Positions 44,045 through 51,949 of a stretch of 64,000 nt of DNA are shown here, piece by piece (the first letter of the stretch is position 1; the number at the start of each line of letters is the position of its first letter). The DNA is from Paradesertivirga sp966210515 (GTDB lineage Bacteria; Bacteroidota; Bacteroidia; Sphingobacteriales; Sphingobacteriaceae). The DNA is taken from positions 1-64,000 of the forward strand of contig CBIHLM010000017.1 of assembly GCA_966210515.1 (NCBI GenBank), read 5' to 3'. The translations under genes and the position numbers were made by a program. The notes beneath the pieces were generated by a model that saw only the letters and a list, made by a program, of their open reading frames with translations, was not told the origin of the DNA and made no database searches.

Positions 44045-45338
44045 CGGATTTTCCTCCTTTCCTTAATTCTGTTAGTTCTGCCTGCCTTACGGCAAGGTGT
44101 TTATAGGAGTTCTCAGCCATGATTATTCCGTTATCAACAATAACCCCGATTGCAAGGGCGATACCTGTTAGAGACATAATATTTGAAGAAATATCGAACG
44201 CATTTAAAACAATGAAGCTTGCTGCGATCGTGATAGGGATTTGTATAATGATACTCACAGCACTCCTCCAATGGAAAAGAAATGCGATAACTATTAAAGA
44301 AACCACAATCATCTCCTCAATAAGTGTGTTTTTAATAGAAGAGATGGATTCTTCGATTAACTCACCGCGATCATAAACGATATTAAACTTCATTCCTTCC
44401 GGCAATCCTTTGCTTGTCTCCACCATCTTAGCCTTTACTCTCTGGATAACCTCATCAGCGTTTTCTCCATACCGAAGCACTACAATTCCCCCAACCACTT
44501 CACCCTCTCCATTGTAATCAAATATGCCAAGTCGGCTTTCACCGGCCATTTGCACGGTAGCTACATCTCTGATTTTTACAGGAATAGAATTTTGGGTACG
44601 GACGGATAAGTTCCCCATTTCTTCAATGGATTTGAGATATCCCGTGGTTTTGATGATATAACCCACGTCGTTCATCTCAAACTTGCGTCCACCCGCCTCA
44701 TTGTTATTCGAACTGATGGCACGCATTACATCCGATACTGACAGCTTGTAATAGGTAAGTTTATTAGGGTCTATGCTAATTTGATATTGCTTCTGAAAGC
44801 CTCCAAATGAAGCAATTTCACTTACGCCGGGAACGTTTTGAAGTGCGAATTTGACATACCAGTCTTGTACCGCTCTTTGTTCACCTAGGTCCATTCCGGG
44901 AGCATCCAAAGTATACCAAAGCACGTGGCCAACGCCGGTTCCATCTGGTCCCATGGTGGGGGTAACACCCTGAGGCAGGGCGTTACCAAGAGAGTTCAAT
45001 CTTTCAAGTACTCTTGAACGTGCCCAATAAACATCTACATCATCTTCAAAAATAATGAAGATGAAGCTCATTCCGAACATGGAGTTTGCACGTACATACT
45101 TTACTCTGGGCAAACCCTGGAGATTGGTTACCAGCGGATAGGTTACCTGATCTTCAATAATCTGAGGACTTCTACCCATCCACTCTGTGAACACGATTAC
45201 CTGATTCTCTGACAAATCCGGTATCGCATCAATCTTACTTGTTTTCACAGAGTAAATACCCCAGGCAAAAATCCCTGCTGCGATTAGCAGAACCAGGAAC
45301 CTGTTTCGTATTGAAAATTCAATAAATTTCTCTACCAT
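44037..45338 (-). CDS. cusA: CusA-type RND copper efflux permease, N-terminal part
   Basis: The 433-residue frame contains the first helix (RFLVLLIAAGIFAWGIYSV), the first periplasmic loop (DLSENQVIVFTEWMGRSPQIIEDQVTYP, RVKYVRANSMFGMSFIFIIF) and helices 2-4, with NTLIEEMIVVSLIVIAFLFHWRS and IALAIGVIVDNGIIMAENS. The end ELRKGGKSDV is followed by TAA at the start of the next frame. A complete CusA has about 1050 residues; the two parts together have 1082. Apart from the break both halves look intact. It starts 9 nt after the 80-residue metal-binding lipoprotein gene. Confidence 0.9.
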   Translation of the reverse strand: MVEKFIEFSIRNRFLVLLIAAGIFAWGIYSVKTSKIDAIPDLSENQVIVFTEWMGRSPQIIEDQVTYPLVTNLQGLPRVKYVRANSMFGMSFIFIIFEDDVDVYWARSRVLERLNSLGNALPQGVTPTMGPDGTGVGHVLWYTLDAPGMDLGEQRAVQDWYVKFALQNVPGVSEIASFGGFQKQYQISIDPNKLTYYKLSVSDVMRAISSNNNEAGGRKFEMNDVGYIIKTTGYLKSIEEMGNLSVRTQNSIPVKIRDVATVQMAGESRLGIFDYNGEGEVVGGIVVLRYGENADEVIQRVKAKMVETSKGLPEGMKFNIVYDRGELIEESISSIKNTLIEEMIVVSLIVIAFLFHWRSAVSIIIQIPITIAASFIVLNAFDISSNIMSLTGIALAIGVIVDNGIIMAENSYKHLAVRQAELTELRKGGKSDV

Positions 45339-45347
45339 GGTTAATGT

Positions 45348-45590
45348 TTAATGCTGATGACCTGAGTGGTCTTCTGTTTCTTCTTTTGCAACTAAGTCCA
45401 TTTTGCACTTAGGACATTTGCCTGGTTTGTCACTTACCACTTCAGGATGCATAGGACAGGTATAGGTAACACCTGCTGTATGAACTGAAGTTGAATCGGC
45501 TGCTTCGGTCTTGTCACTTGTAGAGTTTGAGCCGCAAGCTGTTATAAATAAGGCACCTGCTGCAATAGCTGAAAGAATAAGAGTTTTCAT
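45348..45590 (-). CDS. Small heavy-metal-binding lipoprotein
   Basis: The 80-residue lipoprotein has a lipobox at Cys19 (LFITACG). The heavy-metal-binding domain lies at about 42-68 (TCPMHPEVVSDKPGKCPKCKM), followed by a His-rich tail ending in HSGHQH. It is the same domain as in the two CusB adaptors. Here it stands alone as a small secreted metal-capture protein, in the manner of CusF-type chaperones. It lies 9 nt upstream of cusA. Confidence 0.85.
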   Translation of the reverse strand: MKTLILSAIAAGALFITACGSNSTSDKTEAADSTSVHTAGVTYTCPMHPEVVSDKPGKCPKCKMDLVAKEETEDHSGHQH

Positions 45591-45605
45591 GTTGTTTATT
45601 TTTAG

Positions 45606-46679
45606 TTAATTATTTACTATTAATATTCCATTGGGTTTGTTTCCTACAGGAATGTCTTTTGTTTTTGTATGGGTCTGAACATTCACTACCGAAACACTTT
45701 TAGCTTGCTGATTGGTCACATATGCGGTTTCACCGTCTTTGTTAAAAGCAATAGCATGAGCGCCCAGACCCGTTGGAAATGAATTGCTATGCACCCAGAT
45801 ATTCGATGTGCTACTGAGTGTCCAGTAGTGCACCTTACCATTATCAGGGTCAGTTACCCAGAGTTCGTTTTTAAAAGCATTATGCGCTACGCTTCCGGGC
45901 ATAAAACCAAGAGGGATTGTTTGAACAACAGTATTTGAGGTCACGTCAATGACGCTTACGGACTGGCCATCTTCATTGTCAACGTACATTCGGTTATCCT
46001 GGCCAACCCATGCTGCAACCGGGTTAGCACCCACTGCGATCGTGGCTATTTTCTCCTTAGTTACAGGATTAATAACTGTCACATTGTTGTCTCCTCCATT
46101 GGCAACATAAGCCTTCGTTCCGTTTGCAGAAAAAGTAACCTCCGCAGGCTCATGGCCAACATTTATCACTTTTTTTAATGCATAGGTTTGAGCATCGTAG
46201 ATCAAAACTTTTCCTTCCATTTCCATCTGAGATGTCCAGATTTCCTTACCATCTGGCGAAAAAACAGCATTGTGGTTCATGCCTGGTAGCTCTATATTCT
46301 TTACCATAGACCCTTTTTGAGCGTCAAGTAACATCACCATACCCTTCATGTCTGCCATGCCACCGGCATGTCCGGCACTTAGATCAGTGCCGGGAATAGC
46401 TACTGATAACGTATTCGAAACAGGAGATTTATAAATATGATGAGGCCACATTGCCATTTTACCATCATCACCCATCAAGGGTATGGTTTCTGTCACTACG
46501 TTTTTAGATAAATCAATAACCGAAACCGACGCGTCCTGTCCGTTTACAACATAGGCTGCGGAATAATTGATCTTAAGATTCATGCCCATATCTTCATCAT
46601 CCATGTTGTGACTCATTTTTTTACAGCCTAATAGAACTACAGAGCCTATAAGCAGAATGGCGATTGTTATTGCTTTCAT
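45606..46679 (-). CDS. YncE-like beta-propeller lipoprotein
   Basis: The 357-residue lipoprotein has Cys19 (SVVLLGCKK), followed by a Met- and His-containing stretch (MSHNMDDEDMGMN). The body is a beta-propeller of the YVTN/YncE type with repeats such as AYVVNGQDASVSVIDL, KAYVANGGDNNVTVINPVTKE and AYVTNQQAKSVSVVNVQT. A Met-rich loop (GHAGGMADMKGMVML) is inside the first blades. Such proteins are frequently encoded beside copper efflux genes in Bacteroidota, but their role is not settled. It may bind copper or act as scaffold. It lies 15 nt upstream of the small metal-binding lipoprotein. Confidence 0.85.
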   Translation of the reverse strand: MKAITIAILLIGSVVLLGCKKMSHNMDDEDMGMNLKINYSAAYVVNGQDASVSVIDLSKNVVTETIPLMGDDGKMAMWPHHIYKSPVSNTLSVAIPGTDLSAGHAGGMADMKGMVMLLDAQKGSMVKNIELPGMNHNAVFSPDGKEIWTSQMEMEGKVLIYDAQTYALKKVINVGHEPAEVTFSANGTKAYVANGGDNNVTVINPVTKEKIATIAVGANPVAAWVGQDNRMYVDNEDGQSVSVIDVTSNTVVQTIPLGFMPGSVAHNAFKNELWVTDPDNGKVHYWTLSSTSNIWVHSNSFPTGLGAHAIAFNKDGETAYVTNQQAKSVSVVNVQTHTKTKDIPVGNKPNGILIVNN

Positions 46680-46690
46680 CGCATGCTATT

Positions 46691-47047
46691 TTATGGAGTC
46701 AATTTGGTTGCTTCGAGCTTTACCCGTTCGTACTGGCAGCAACCTGGAAGGCCACCATATGCTTTGTCCTCTGCTTTGAATTTTTCGGTGTCATAACCGA
46801 CTCCGGCTATTTGCTTTTGAATCGTTTCAATCGAAACTTTAGCGGGGTCAAATTTCACCAGCGCTGCCTGTTTATTCGAGTCCCAATTAATGGAGGTGGC
46901 GCCAGCTGCTTTAGCGGCAGTTTCGATTTTCTTTTTGCACATACCGCAATTGCCGGACACTTTAATAGATGTGCTTTTCTCCTGAGCAAGTACCGCTGTA
47001 CTGAAAAGGATTGATAAAGCCACACCAAAAATTTTGATGGTTTTCAT
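46691..47047 (-). CDS. Periplasmic HMA-domain metal-binding protein
   Basis: The 118-residue protein has a signal peptide (cleavage near VLAQ) and one HMA domain (about 25-95). The metal-binding motif is GNCGMCKKKIE with Cys34 and Cys37. A further pair, Cys103-Cys104 (GLPGCCQYERV), follows. It may carry Cu(I) to the efflux system from the periplasm. It precedes the beta-propeller gene by 11 nt in the operon. Family members with this signal peptide and single HMA are usual in Bacteroidota copper clusters. Confidence 0.85.
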   Translation of the reverse strand: MKTIKIFGVALSILFSTAVLAQEKSTSIKVSGNCGMCKKKIETAAKAAGATSINWDSNKQAALVKFDPAKVSIETIQKQIAGVGYDTEKFKAEDKAYGGLPGCCQYERVKLEATKLTP

Positions 47048-47137
47048 AATTTTCTAATAAGAGTTAAGAAATAAAGGATAATGGCAAGAAATGCCTATGT
47101 CAAGCCATAGAAGTAGCCAGACATCAGAGAAAGGGTA

Positions 47138-47530
47138 TTAAATACGAAAATTGCAATTACGGATGAAAACAGGAGTGTTATCCGTATTGGGAGGTGCATT
47201 TGAAAGTGGTTGTTCTTCCGTTATAGAAGATACATAGATTGCAGGAAGTGTAATGTATTTATTCCATGCTAAATCAGTGATAAAAGTTTGGAACTGATTG
47301 GAGTAGTCAGCAAGCTTTTGAGCATTGTTAATCTTAATTTGCTTACTTTCATGCTTGCAGCAATCTTTGGTACTGCCAGCCTTCATCCCGCATTTACTGC
47401 ACTTTTGAAATTCTTTTGAAACCAGGCCAGATTCCACTAACTGTCCCATGCAATAGTGAAAATACACTGTTGCCCCGGATGAAACACCAAGGTAAAAGAC
47501 AGCTAATATGGTGACTATAAACTTTTTCAT
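47138..47530 (-). CDS. HYC_CC_PP-family small secreted protein
   Basis: With ATG 47530 the product has 130 residues. It begins with a hydrophobic leader (MKKFIVTILAVFYLGVSSG) and has the family signature: HYCMG, then KCSKCG and CCKHE, then APPNTD with the end FIRNCNFRI. The Cys and His residues suggest metal binding, but no member has an established function. The four codons before ATG 47530 add an in-frame upstream start that lacks support. It lies in the copper cluster between the repeat protein (47652) and the HMA protein (46691). Confidence 0.8.
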   Translation of the reverse strand: MKKFIVTILAVFYLGVSSGATVYFHYCMGQLVESGLVSKEFQKCSKCGMKAGSTKDCCKHESKQIKINNAQKLADYSNQFQTFITDLAWNKYITLPAIYVSSITEEQPLSNAPPNTDNTPVFIRNCNFRI

Positions 47531-47651
47531 TCTAACCTGATACAAAGATTATTAAAATAACTGACAAGTTTTTATATAATTCCTTGGAAAATTTACATCA
47601 TTTCCAGTAGGCTATTCGAACGCAATCCTAATTTCTTATACCATTCGTCTT

Positions 47652-48098
47652 TTAGTGTTTTGTTTTCTGCTTTTCCATCAAAAGCAAGCAATGAGCTGCA
47701 CATGCATGAAGCTTGTAGTTTTTGTGAACTGTTCCTAATGAGTGTCCTTTAGGATCTAAAATCTCACATGTTGCAGCCCCTTTATCTTTAACCACCAAAA
47801 CATTTACTCCTTCAGCGTTGTAAAAGTTTCCATTCTTCTGAGCTTTTCCAACTTTTTTGCCCCTTGCATCAATAACGTTTCCGATCTTGTCAATAAAGTA
47901 TATCTTTTGACCGTTTGCATTTCTTACAATATCGTCTTTGTCGATGTATCCGAGTTTTGTTCCTTCATGATTGTGAATTCCGCCTTTGGCATCGATAAAA
48001 ATCTTATTTGCATTTTTCGCATTCTGTGCGTTGACATTGTTTACAGCTCCTGCAGTTAGAATGACTAGTAAAACGTGAAGTAATTTGAGATTTTTCAT
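47652..48098 (-). CDS. Secreted repeat protein with short Gly-centred repeats
   Basis: The 148-residue protein has a signal peptide (AGAVNNVNAQ). The mature part consists of short repeats of about 15-18 residues, each with a glycine-containing turn and a hydrophobic strand: IFIDAKGGIHNHEGTKLGYI, DKDDIVRNANGQKIYFI, DKIGNVIDARGKKVGKA, QKNGNFYNAEGVNVLVV and KGHSLGTVHKNYK. The pattern suggests a stack of beta-hairpins. The C-terminus has a Cys-Ala-Ala-His-Cys motif. I do not recognise a characterised family. It lies in the copper cluster. Confidence 0.65.
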   Translation of the reverse strand: MKNLKLLHVLLVILTAGAVNNVNAQNAKNANKIFIDAKGGIHNHEGTKLGYIDKDDIVRNANGQKIYFIDKIGNVIDARGKKVGKAQKNGNFYNAEGVNVLVVKDKGAATCEILDPKGHSLGTVHKNYKLHACAAHCLLLMEKQKTKH

Positions 48099-48201
48099 GA
48101 TTTTGATATTTATTTACCCAAACCTGCGAAGAAAAACAAAGAGTTAACATGATTATTAACTCATTAAATAATGATTCTCATCACTCTTCTCATTCGCGAT
48201 A

Positions 48202-48501
48202 TTAAATCTTATAAAAGCAATCAATATAATCGAGTGCCATATGGATGATTAAGCCTATTCCTACCAGACGAACCTTTGGAAAAAACAGCATGATTACATA
48301 TACAGCTATAGCCGGATACGAGTGTAAAGGGTGAAATCCAATACTGCATCTGTTAGGGTCATAAATTGGATCAGCTAACAAATGGTCGAGATCTACTGCC
48401 ATGGTACTTATCATAATCAAAAATGCCTTTGTAAACTCCTTTTTATAAAAAAGAAATGCTACTAAGGCGGGAACTATGAAATGTAAGGCTATATGAAACA
48501 T
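48202..48501 (-). CDS. DUF6122-type small membrane protein
   Basis: The 99-residue protein has three or four hydrophobic segments and a conserved pattern typical of DUF6122: LHFIVPALVAFLFYKK, MAVDLDHLLADPIYDPNRCSIGFHPLHS and LIIHMALDYIDCF. Acidic and histidine residues in the first loop could bind a metal. The role is unknown. It starts 11 nt after the haem-binding-domain gene, so it is likely part of the same transcript. Confidence 0.75.
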   Translation of the reverse strand: MFHIALHFIVPALVAFLFYKKEFTKAFLIMISTMAVDLDHLLADPIYDPNRCSIGFHPLHSYPAIAVYVIMLFFPKVRLVGIGLIIHMALDYIDCFYKI

Positions 48502-48512
48502 TTGTAAGCAAT

Positions 48513-48977
48513 CTATCTCGTTAATTGTAAATTATCCTGAGCTCGTTCCAACCAGTTTAGCAAAATCGTTTTTTCGTGTGGCGTAAGCTTAGCACTCTGA
48601 TGAATAAGGGTATAAGACGATAATGGCATTGTACCATCGTTAACAGCGCTTTCTATTGAGCGCAATTTATTAATTTGCCTTCTCTTTGTGTATTCACCAA
48701 ACTCACTCAAGTTTAAATCTTCTTTACCTTCTCTAATGTGTTTATCAAGCATGTAGCGGACCGGTTGGATTCGTGCGTACCAAGGATGCCTGGTATTATT
48801 ACTATGGCAATCGTAGCAGGAGTTCACCAATATCGCCTGCACACGTTCGGGGGTATTCAAAGTAAGTGAAATATCGCTTTTACCCATCTGCTCGCTTTGA
48901 TTGCGAACAGATGGAATAAATTGTATAGCGATGAATGCAACTAGAAATACCAGAAGTATTTTTTTAGTGCGGCTCAT
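48513..48977 (-). CDS. Haem-binding-domain membrane-anchored protein
   Basis: With ATG 48977 the product has 154 residues. An N-terminal membrane anchor (KILLVFLVAFIAIQFI) is followed by a domain with the c-type haem motif Cys-Tyr-Asp-Cys-His (CYDCHSNNTRHPWYARIQP), then PLSSYTLIHQSAKLTPHEKTILLNW. This resembles the haem-binding-domain family found in Bacteroidota with a single CxxCH. It may act as a periplasmic electron carrier. The frame is open 11 codons further upstream, but those would add a charged stretch before the anchor. It is 2 nt after the DUF3347 gene, so co-translation is likely. Confidence 0.82.
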   Translation of the reverse strand: MSRTKKILLVFLVAFIAIQFIPSVRNQSEQMGKSDISLTLNTPERVQAILVNSCYDCHSNNTRHPWYARIQPVRYMLDKHIREGKEDLNLSEFGEYTKRRQINKLRSIESAVNDGTMPLSSYTLIHQSAKLTPHEKTILLNWLERAQDNLQLTR

Positions 48978-48979
48978 TC

Positions 48980-49546
48980 TTATTGCAGCTCTTCTTTTAT
49001 TGTACCGCACTTCAACATCGCAGTACCCATATAAGGGTTCTTTATCTCTTTTGAAGCAGTTAGCCAGTTTGCGCCTTTGTTCTTATTGTACATCGGGCAA
49101 TTAGCTACGTAAAGAGTTTGTCCACCACCAACGGATTTTACAAGGTCATATACGTCCTTACTAAGCATGTCAAAATGTTCTCTTTGGTGTTTTATATTTC
49201 CAACGTTCTTAGAAATATGCTCTGCATGTTCTTTGGAGCCTTCCTCTATTTCACTATATAACTCAGTTTGTTCCGCAGAAAATGATGATTTGTCAAGGCC
49301 ATTCATTGCTGCCACGATGTTTTTTCCAGCCTCAGCAGCATCTTTATCGTTATCCTGCGCCAGAGCATCCGATAATTGCAAATATCCATTTACTATACCA
49401 CTGATCGCAGAAGTAGATGTACCGGCTTCAGTTGTCGTTGCAGATTGGTCTGTTTTATTAGCAGTTTCAGAATCTGATTTAGGAGAATTATTACAAGCAC
49501 TTAAAACGATAGCCGATAAGGAGATATATAAAATTACTTTTTTCAT
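48980..49546 (-). CDS. DUF3347 lipoprotein
   Basis: With ATG 49546 the product has 188 residues. A lipobox gives Cys18 (AIVLSACNN), then a Ser/Thr-rich linker and the DUF3347 domain (about 45-188): IVNGYLQLSDALAQDNDKDAAEAGKNI, HFDMLSKDVYDLVKSVGGGQTLYV and the C-terminal CPMYNKNKGANWLTASKEIKNPYMG. The Cys-Pro-Met and Tyr-Met residues near the end are typical of this copper-associated domain. It probably binds metal at the membrane surface. It precedes the haem-binding gene by 2 nt. Confidence 0.85.
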   Translation of the reverse strand: MKKVILYISLSAIVLSACNNSPKSDSETANKTDQSATTTEAGTSTSAISGIVNGYLQLSDALAQDNDKDAAEAGKNIVAAMNGLDKSSFSAEQTELYSEIEEGSKEHAEHISKNVGNIKHQREHFDMLSKDVYDLVKSVGGGQTLYVANCPMYNKNKGANWLTASKEIKNPYMGTAMLKCGTIKEELQ

Positions 49547-49768
49547 TTTTTGATCTATGAGTTTGTTTAATAATAGCATTCTAACTTAAAAGAAGAAGCT
49601 GTTTTGATTAATGTGGTCTGCCTAAAAAAGCTGACCCGCGTTAATTGTATAACGTCTTCAAATTTTTGTGAGGTAAATATTCGGCTATGAAAGAAACAGC
49701 AACTGGTTCTCCCTTAAACTATCAAATATTCAAGCAAAGGCTTTCCACCTCAACACTGAGAAGATTAA

Positions 49769-50227
49769 TCAAATTTGGAAACTCTGAATAAATATTCGAA
49801 TGTTAGTATTGGGGGGACGTTGTCTGTTAGCGAAGTATTTGCTAAATCCCTTTGACTCCTGAAACGAATTTAATGATGGGTAGTTGGTGATCAGAAAGCT
49901 TGTAACAGATGTTTTAATTTCAATCTTCCCGAATTGATTGGTATTCTTATCTAACGAATCGAACTTTGTAACTTCATCCGTGCAGCATCCATTATCGTCC
50001 TTTGAATTAGAGGTGGTAGAGTTTAGAGATTTCTTTGCAGCTTCTTCAGTATGGTGCGACTGTTCACCTACATGCGAGTGGTCGGACGAATGAGATTGAC
50101 TGGCGGACGTACTGTGAGAATGATCTTCTTCGGGGATCAGTTTAATTTCCTTTTCTAAAGCACAAGCAATACCTACTACATAGTTGAGCAGGAAAATTAC
50201 CAAAAGGAATAGTGCTTTAGTTCTCAT
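49769..50227 (-). CDS. His-rich HYC_CC_PP-like secreted protein
   Basis: The 152-residue protein has a leader (LFLLVIFLLNYVVGIACA) and a long His/Ser-rich stretch (DHSHSTSASQSHSSDHSH and EQSHHTEE). A Cys-Cys pair follows in NGCCTDE. The C-terminus RQRPPNTNIRIFIQSFQI matches the ending of the HYC_CC_PP-type proteins. The His cluster suggests divalent metal binding in the periplasm. It is separated from its neighbours by about 200 nt on each side and may have its own promoter. Confidence 0.7.
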   Translation of the reverse strand: MRTKALFLLVIFLLNYVVGIACALEKEIKLIPEEDHSHSTSASQSHSSDHSHVGEQSHHTEEAAKKSLNSTTSNSKDDNGCCTDEVTKFDSLDKNTNQFGKIEIKTSVTSFLITNYPSLNSFQESKGFSKYFANRQRPPNTNIRIFIQSFQI

Positions 50228-50383
50228 TTAATTCTTGCAAAAATAGAGTTTTATTCTTTTCATATCAATGCTGTGCCAGGGTCCACGGGTTATCAGGTAT
50301 TATCTGCAACACTTTTTCACAAACAGCGCCTTGAACAGCCAAATAGCAAATTTTCTTATAGCTTCCATATGAATACAAATGTA

Positions 50384-50415
50384 TTAATGACCTGCCAGAA
50401 AAGACAGGTCATTAA
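50384..50415 (-). terminator. Hairpin behind the copper-storage-protein gene
   Basis: TTAATGACCTG (50384-50394) and CAGGTCATTAA (50405-50415) form a perfect 11-bp stem 10 nt beyond the stop of the Csp gene. No long T-run follows on the minus strand. It may stabilise the transcript end. Confidence 0.55.
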
Positions 50416-50425
50416 TTGATCAATC

Positions 50426-50770
50426 TTAAACAGCTGTTGCCATCTGCTCACAGGCTTCAGCACATTGACGGCAAGCCTCAGCGCATTCACGGCAATGGTC
50501 CATTCCCATTTGAGCGTGTTTTTCACACTCTTCAGCACATGCGTTGCAAACATCGGCGCAAACGCGGCACAGGTGGTGCGAATATTCGCTGCCTAAACTC
50601 ATAAGTTCGACTGTTGAGCGGCAAATAGCGGCGCACTCCAGATCAAGCTGAATGCACCTTGCCATCATTTTAACATCGTCTTCTTTAAGACATTCGGTAG
50701 CACAATGGCTACAAGCTACTGCACATGCTACACAAGCATCAATGCAATCTTTAAACTGTTGATGTGACAT
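50426..50770 (-). CDS. Four-helix-bundle copper storage protein (Csp family)
   Basis: The 114-residue protein has 19 cysteines in a regular CxxxC pattern (CIDACVACAVACSHCATEC, then CRECAEACRQCAEACEQM). This is the Csp signature: a four-helix bundle whose interior is lined with cysteines that hold many Cu(I) ions. It lacks a signal peptide and should be cytosolic, like Csp3. It lies 30 nt downstream of a DUF305 gene in the copper operon. In known members it buffers Cu(I) in the cytosol. It adds a storage step to the export pumps. Confidence 0.9.
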   Translation of the reverse strand: MSHQQFKDCIDACVACAVACSHCATECLKEDDVKMMARCIQLDLECAAICRSTVELMSLGSEYSHHLCRVCADVCNACAEECEKHAQMGMDHCRECAEACRQCAEACEQMATAV

Positions 50771-50800
50771 AATAATTGTTTTATAGATATATGAAATTGA

Positions 50801-51418
50801 TTATTTTCCGTCTGTAAGAAGCCACTCCTGCATCTCCATAATTTCCTCTTGCTGATCTTTGATGATTTTTTTTGCCATAGTTTTCATGCTCTCATCATGG
50901 CCATATATTAATTCTAGACGAGAATTTTCAATAGCACTATGATGATGCCCGATCATCAGCATGGCAAAGTCGTGATCGATGTCTCCATTGATAATTTGCA
51001 AGTCTGCCTGCTTTCCATTTTTATCCATTTCCTTCATCATTTGTTCATTGAACTCCGTGGACATCATATGAGGGTTATGCACCGCTAAAAATGCATCCAA
51101 TTGAACTATTTCAGCTTGTTGGGCTGCTATAATTTGTTGAGCCAACTCTCGCATTTGAGCGTCGTCTCCATCCTTTAGCTCAGCGTTGGCCATATCAATC
51201 GCACCTTGATGGTGAATTTTCATCATCATTGCGAAATCATCGTCCGGGTCTTTACTCATTGGCATGGCCATCATTTTAGCCATCGTTGCATGCATAATTC
51301 CCATCATAACATTGTTGTCATGCTCCTGAACTTTGATCATGTCTTCGTCATCTTTGCTGCAGGCTTGAGTAAACAGGATTAATCCTGCCATTGCGAGAGT
51401 TTTAATTGTAGTTTTCAT
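50801..51418 (-). CDS. DUF305 lipoprotein with two copies of the domain
   Basis: The 205-residue lipoprotein has Cys20 (LILFTQACS). Two DUF305 units are visible: KIHHQGAIDMANAELKDGDD with QQIIAAQQAEIVQLDAFL, and IGHHHSAIENSRLELIYGHDES with KKIIKDQQEEIMEMQEWL. The His-His and Met-rich segments (MMGIMHATMAKMMAMPM) are thought to bind copper in the periplasm. It lies 46 nt after another DUF305 gene and 30 nt before the Csp gene. Confidence 0.88.
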   Translation of the reverse strand: MKTTIKTLAMAGLILFTQACSKDDEDMIKVQEHDNNVMMGIMHATMAKMMAMPMSKDPDDDFAMMMKIHHQGAIDMANAELKDGDDAQMRELAQQIIAAQQAEIVQLDAFLAVHNPHMMSTEFNEQMMKEMDKNGKQADLQIINGDIDHDFAMLMIGHHHSAIENSRLELIYGHDESMKTMAKKIIKDQQEEIMEMQEWLLTDGK

Positions 51419-51464
51419 AGATTTAATTTTAATTATAGATGTTTATTATTATTATTTACGACCT

Positions 51465-51935
51465 CTACTCACTTTCCATTTTGGCCAATAGTTGCTTCAT
51501 TTCTGCAATTTCTTTTTCCTGCGACCTAATGATTCCTTCAGCGAGTTCTTTCAATTTCGGGTCCTTAAGGTTGGCTTCCTGGCTCACGAGTATCGCAGAT
51601 GAGTGATGAGGAATCATGGCTTTCATATATTGCTGGTCTGTTATAAAGGTCTGCTTCCTCAGGAAGGTTAGTGACAAGACAAAAACCGCGACGCTGGCTA
51701 CCACAATAACCGTGTTTATTTTTTTATTGTTATACATCATCGGCATCATTGCCAGCATTAATAAAGCCATTGGTGTAACCATCAGAAGAGACATATAAGC
51801 CCTGGTTATACTTAAATAGACATGATCAAACTTGTCGACATTAAAGAACATAACTGCATACATCACCAGGAATGATATAATTAACATCATCCCGAACTTT
51901 CCATAGTTATTATTTTTCGTTTCCATATTATTCAT
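51465..51935 (-). CDS. DUF305 membrane protein
   Basis: With ATG 51935 the product has 156 residues. Three membrane segments (MMLIISFLVMYAVMFF, LLMVTPMALLMLAMMPMM, NTVIVVASVAVFVLSLTF) precede one DUF305 domain: MKAMIPHHSSAILVSQEANLKDPKLKELAEGII and IRSQEKEIAEMKQLL. The His-His pair and many methionines suit copper binding. The gene starts 14 nt after the stop of the multicopper oxidase gene. ATG 51926 is an equally good start. The frame is open to 51980 but that part overlaps the oxidase. Confidence 0.85.
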   Translation of the reverse strand: MNNMETKNNNYGKFGMMLIISFLVMYAVMFFNVDKFDHVYLSITRAYMSLLMVTPMALLMLAMMPMMYNNKKINTVIVVASVAVFVLSLTFLRKQTFITDQQYMKAMIPHHSSAILVSQEANLKDPKLKELAEGIIRSQEKEIAEMKQLLAKMESE

Positions 51936-51949
51936 TGTTAAATTATAAA

